Shown here piece after piece: positions 31,734 through 33,618 of a stretch of DNA of 33,618 nucleotides. The stretch is from Blautia sp. (GTDB lineage Bacteria; Bacillota; Clostridia; Lachnospirales; Lachnospiraceae). Each line of letters opens with the position of its first letter. Positions within the stretch are counted from its first letter, which is position 1. The notes beneath the pieces were generated by a model. It did not search any database. It saw only the letters and a list, made by a program, of their open reading frames with translations, and was not told the DNA's origin. The stretch spans positions 1 to 33,618 of the forward strand of contig JAFVGK010000001.1 of the NCBI GenBank assembly GCA_017475035.1, written 5' to 3'. Made by a program: the position numbers and the translations under genes.

Positions 31734-32347
31734 TTATAACGACAGCTGCAGAGAAAATCATGAAAAAGAAAACCGTTATCAAGGCGGAAATGGACAAAAC
31801 CCTTCCGAAAGCTCAGAGCGATGCTCTATGGCGGGAGGCGACGGCGAAACTCGACGGATTTCTGACACGGTACAGCTTCCTTCCCAAGGGCGTACATATG
31901 CATACGGACAGCAGGATCCTTCCTTCAGCGGCGATCTATCTGACCGTGAAGGATGTGATCGGACAGGAAGAGGCTTATCGGATCATTGAGGATGCCGCCG
32001 TCCGGATCTGCAGGCCGATAGAAAAGAAGCTCCAGAATCTGATGAAGCTGCCCGGGATGCAGAGTCTGTTTCTCAAAGTCTGGTATCCCATGACGAAGAA
32101 GCTGTTCGGACCCGGAAACGGTTTTCAGAATGTGTTCTATCCAAAGAAGCAAGGTGAATACAGGATGGATGTCACGTCATGTCCGTATTGCCGGTATTTC
32201 ACGGAACTGGGCTGTCCGGAACTTACGAAGATCTTCTGTGAAAACGATGAACGGATTTATGGAAATCTTCCGGGTCTGAAATTCGAGCGGACAGGAACCC
32301 TCGGCAAAGGGGCAGAGCGGTGTGACTTTTGCATCAGAAGAGTTTAA
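31730..32347 (+). CDS. L-2-amino-thiazoline-4-carboxylic acid hydrolase family protein
   Basis: It has 205 residues from ATG 31730; MKKK at 31760 is an alternative start and neither has a strong ribosome-binding site. The C-terminal half has the family pattern: V-T-x-C-P-Y-C-x-Y-F-x-E-L-G-C-P-E-L-T-x-I-F-C-x-x-D, then F-x-R-T-G-T-L-G-K-G-x-x-x-C-D-F. The founding enzyme opens a thiazoline ring on the way to cysteine in Pseudomonas, but most clostridial relatives have no tested role. Overlap with the deleted paralogue suggests a former tandem pair translated together. No terminator is seen after it. Confidence 0.7.
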   Translation: MIITTAAEKIMKKKTVIKAEMDKTLPKAQSDALWREATAKLDGFLTRYSFLPKGVHMHTDSRILPSAAIYLTVKDVIGQEEAYRIIEDAAVRICRPIEKKLQNLMKLPGMQSLFLKVWYPMTKKLFGPGNGFQNVFYPKKQGEYRMDVTSCPYCRYFTELGCPELTKIFCENDERIYGNLPGLKFERTGTLGKGAERCDFCIRRV

Positions 32348-32536
32348 CGAGCTTTAGCTTTATGATCGACGTTCAGTCAGAAGAACTGCAAAAAGAGTTA
32401 CGATTTTATGAATTTTTTTACTCTCAAAAAAAGATAATGGTGATAGAACATCAGCTTATAAACAGTTGAAACATACCTTGGGAAAGCAAAGTCTCAACTC
32501 CATTCTGGTATCATGAACATATTTATTCTATAAGAC
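32348..32536 (+). other. Intergenic region with no recognised gene
   Basis: AT-rich, with several poly-T and poly-A tracts; nothing supported apart from the promoter that begins at 32537. Confidence 0.4.
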
Positions 32537-32576
32537 TTGAAAAGATACACGGCATGATATATACTCATATATCATG
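32537..32576 (+). promoter_or_regulatory. vapBC promoter with operator palindrome over the -10 box
   Basis: TTGAAA (32537-32542), a 17-base spacer and TATACT (32560-32565). A perfect 10-base inverted repeat, CATGATATAT/ATATATCATG (32553-32562 and 32567-32576), spans the -10 box and the start site. VapB-type antitoxins bind such palindromes with VapC to repress their own operon, which fits this placement. Confidence 0.6.
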
Positions 32577-32593
32577 GAGTTTAAGAAAACTGA

Positions 32594-32632
32594 TTTTGCT
32601 GCTTCGGCAGATCAACTGCCGAAGCAGCAAAA
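32594..32632 (+). promoter_or_regulatory. Strong hairpin in the vapBC leader
   Basis: TTTTGCTGCTTCGGCAG (32594-32610) pairs perfectly with its complement at 32616-32632 around ATCAA. It lies between the predicted start site and the vapB ribosome-binding site. No U-run follows, so it is more likely an attenuating or stabilising structure, or a second operator, than a simple terminator. Confidence 0.6.
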
Positions 32633-32692
32633 TTGTCATCCGAGAACATTGAGTCAACCTACAAAAACTCCGTTATGGGAGGTGAAGGAATT

Positions 32693-32923
32693 ATGCGCAC
32701 AACAAAAGTATTTACAAATGGCAGAAGCCAGGCTGTAAGGATCCCCAAGGAATACCGCTTTGATGCTGACGAGGTGTTTATCAACAAAATCGGAGATGCC
32801 ATCGTCTTGACACCGATAGAATCGCTTGCGCATGAGTTTGATTTAGGAGCCCGGATGCTTCCGGACGATTTCCTCATTGATGGACTTCCTGGGGAGATAG
32901 GGAGTATGAGGGAAGAGCTATGA
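32693..32923 (+). CDS. vapB: VapB/VagC-type antitoxin
   Basis: It has 76 residues. The N-terminal AbrB/SpoVT-like strand region RTTKVFTNGRSQAVRIPKEY is typical of VagC/VapB antitoxins and binds operator DNA. The remainder is acidic and would wrap the toxin. ATG 32693 is preceded by GGAGGTGA; a longer frame from 32633 has no such signal. It overlaps the toxin start by four bases (ATGA), ensuring coupled synthesis. Confidence 0.88.
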   Translation: MRTTKVFTNGRSQAVRIPKEYRFDADEVFINKIGDAIVLTPIESLAHEFDLGARMLPDDFLIDGLPGEIGSMREEL

Positions 32924-33324
32924 TGTATATGCTGGATACGAATGCGGTTATAATGACTGTACGTCATCCGGAATGGCCGATTTACCATAAGGTCAGGGAA
33001 CATTTAGGGAAAGACTTGTGCATTTCTGCAGTTACTTACGGAGAACTGGAATACGGGATACACAAAAGCAGCCAGCCCGAAAAGAGCAGAATAGCTGTCA
33101 GCCACATACTCTTTGGGATCAGGATACTGGATTTTGGTCTTTCGGCAGCCGCACATTTTGGGGACATATTTGCAGATCTGGAAAGACGGCATATGAGGAT
33201 AAGCGACAGGGACACGATGATTGCCGCACATGCAAGATCCCTTGGGTATACGGTTGTCACAAATAACACAAGGGAGTTTTCTAGAGTGACCGGGTTAAAG
33301 GTAGAAGACTGGATAGAAGGATAA
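32920..33324 (+). CDS. vapC: VapC-type PIN-domain ribonuclease toxin
   Basis: It has 134 residues. PIN active-site acids are present: Asp6 in MLDTNAV, Glu42 in GELEYGI and Asp96/Asp98 in ISDRDTMIAAHA. The last position reads VTNNTREF, as in VagD-like VapCs, with Asn in place of the fourth Asp. VapC toxins cut tRNA or rRNA and stop growth when free of the antitoxin. The gene is complete and sits in the usual antitoxin-toxin order. Confidence 0.9.
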   Translation: MMYMLDTNAVIMTVRHPEWPIYHKVREHLGKDLCISAVTYGELEYGIHKSSQPEKSRIAVSHILFGIRILDFGLSAAAHFGDIFADLERRHMRISDRDTMIAAHARSLGYTVVTNNTREFSRVTGLKVEDWIEG

Positions 33325-33391
33325 GAGAAATTAATTTTTTCCGGTCTTCTGCTTCATGGGTGGGTGAAGTACTCGGAATATGTATGATTCA

Positions 33392-33449
33392 GGCGACAAA
33401 AGGTCATGCAAAAATGAGCTCGCTCATTTTTGCATGACCTTTTGTCGCC
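33392..33449. repeat. 58-base near-perfect palindrome downstream of vapC
   Basis: Two perfect 28-base arms (33392-33419 and 33422-33449) are separated by two bases. Each arm carries AAAAATGAGC or its complement at the inner end and GGCGAC at the outer end. The T-rich right arm could end transcripts, but the size and lack of a loop are more like a transposon or cruciform-forming repeat. The interval 33325-33391 holds no gene. Confidence 0.7.
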
Positions 33450-33540
33450 CACAGACACGAGGAAGTAGCCATTTTGTACTATTTATACTTGACTTTGCAA
33501 ATCTTTCTGTGCAAAATGAGCGGATTCCGAGTGGCTGTAG

Positions 33541-33573
33541 GTTGCTGCATGCCAGTGGCATGCGTTTAGCAAC
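33541..33573. repeat. Hairpin at the start of a possible repeat cut by the window edge
   Basis: GTTGC-TG-CATGCCA is inverted after one base as TGGCATG-CGTTTA-GCAAC. The flanking GC-rich sequence runs to the end of the window without a gene. Confidence 0.5.
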
Positions 33574-33594
33574 GACCGAGCCGGGAGGCGAGAC

Positions 33595-33618
33595 GCGAGA
33601 GCAGCTCCGCTGCGAAGC
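33595..33618. repeat. Short dispersed repeat, copy 2 (cut by the window end)
   Basis: It matches 24219-24242 at 22 of 24 positions. It may extend beyond the window. Confidence 0.45.

Noticed and set aside
28445-33324. A multi-gene defence island built on the PARG-like gene and VapBC
   Set aside because: There is no ADP-ribosyltransferase, restriction, nuclease-helicase or other defence partner nearby. The genes between are a surface LRR protein and decayed metabolic genes.

Overview
The window looks like chromosomal DNA of a Lachnospiraceae-type member of the Clostridia. Three things point there: the alpha ribosomal operon (rpmJ-rpsM-rpsK-rpsD-rpoA-rplQ) with the long form of L17 (178 residues, with an insert) that I associate with that family; the single-chain clostridial type of PurL (1268 residues); and BspA-like leucine-rich-repeat and fibronectin type III surface proteins. 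Codon use and Shine-Dalgarno sites (AGGAGG types) are ordinary for Firmicutes. I cannot name a species.

Layout. 1-4.7 kb, minus strand: a secreted Fn3 protein, a CARDB-like extracellular-type protein without a visible export signal, and an IS4-family insertion sequence that abuts it. 4.8-8.7 kb, plus strand: a copper ATPase whose C-terminus is a CopZ-like chaperone, a ThrH-type phosphatase and an Sfp-type phosphopantetheinyl transferase, all tightly overlapped. 8.7-12.9 kb: a dispersed structured repeat, then a promoter and the alpha ribosomal operon, with unusually long and hairpin-rich spacers and without infA in front. 13.0-16.8 kb: rubredoxin, a WYL-less HTH-WCX regulator, a periplasmic-binding-protein-like lipoprotein and an Mrp/ApbC P-loop ATPase. 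17.0-22.1 kb: purL and cysE, the latter behind a multi-hairpin leader. 22.1-22.4 kb: the second copy of the structured repeat and a tRNA-Gly(CCC). 22.6-24.2 kb, minus strand: a flavodiiron protein with a C-terminal rubredoxin-like domain and, unusually, a Tat-like signal peptide. 24.5-28.3 kb: a hypoxanthine/uracil-DNA glycosylase, a fusion of a GT2 glycosyltransferase to a degenerate sugar-phosphate transferase, and a DUF362 protein. 28.4-33.6 kb is accessory: a bacterial PARG/macro-type hydrolase, a BspA-like LRR protein, a 96-bp identical copy of part of the PARG gene, decayed gene pieces, an ATC-hydrolase family gene overlapping an internally deleted paralogue, and a VapBC toxin-antitoxin pair with clear regulatory palindromes.

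Functional links. CopA and its fused or separately started chaperone would export copper. Rubredoxin and the flavodiiron protein fit an O2/NO-detoxifying electron chain of an anaerobe. The ribosomal genes and RNA polymerase alpha form one transcription unit from a TTGCAA-N17-TATAGT promoter to a strong terminator. The same TTGCAA-type -35 is seen before the tRNA and rubredoxin.

The strongest candidates for undescribed biology are the two-copy folded intergenic element (8741-8921 and 22086-22264), the Tat-type flavodiiron protein, the GT2-PHPT fusion lacking the catalytic Asp-Glu segment, and the cysE leader. No CRISPR array, phage or recognisable defence island is seen apart from VapBC and the PARG-type gene.
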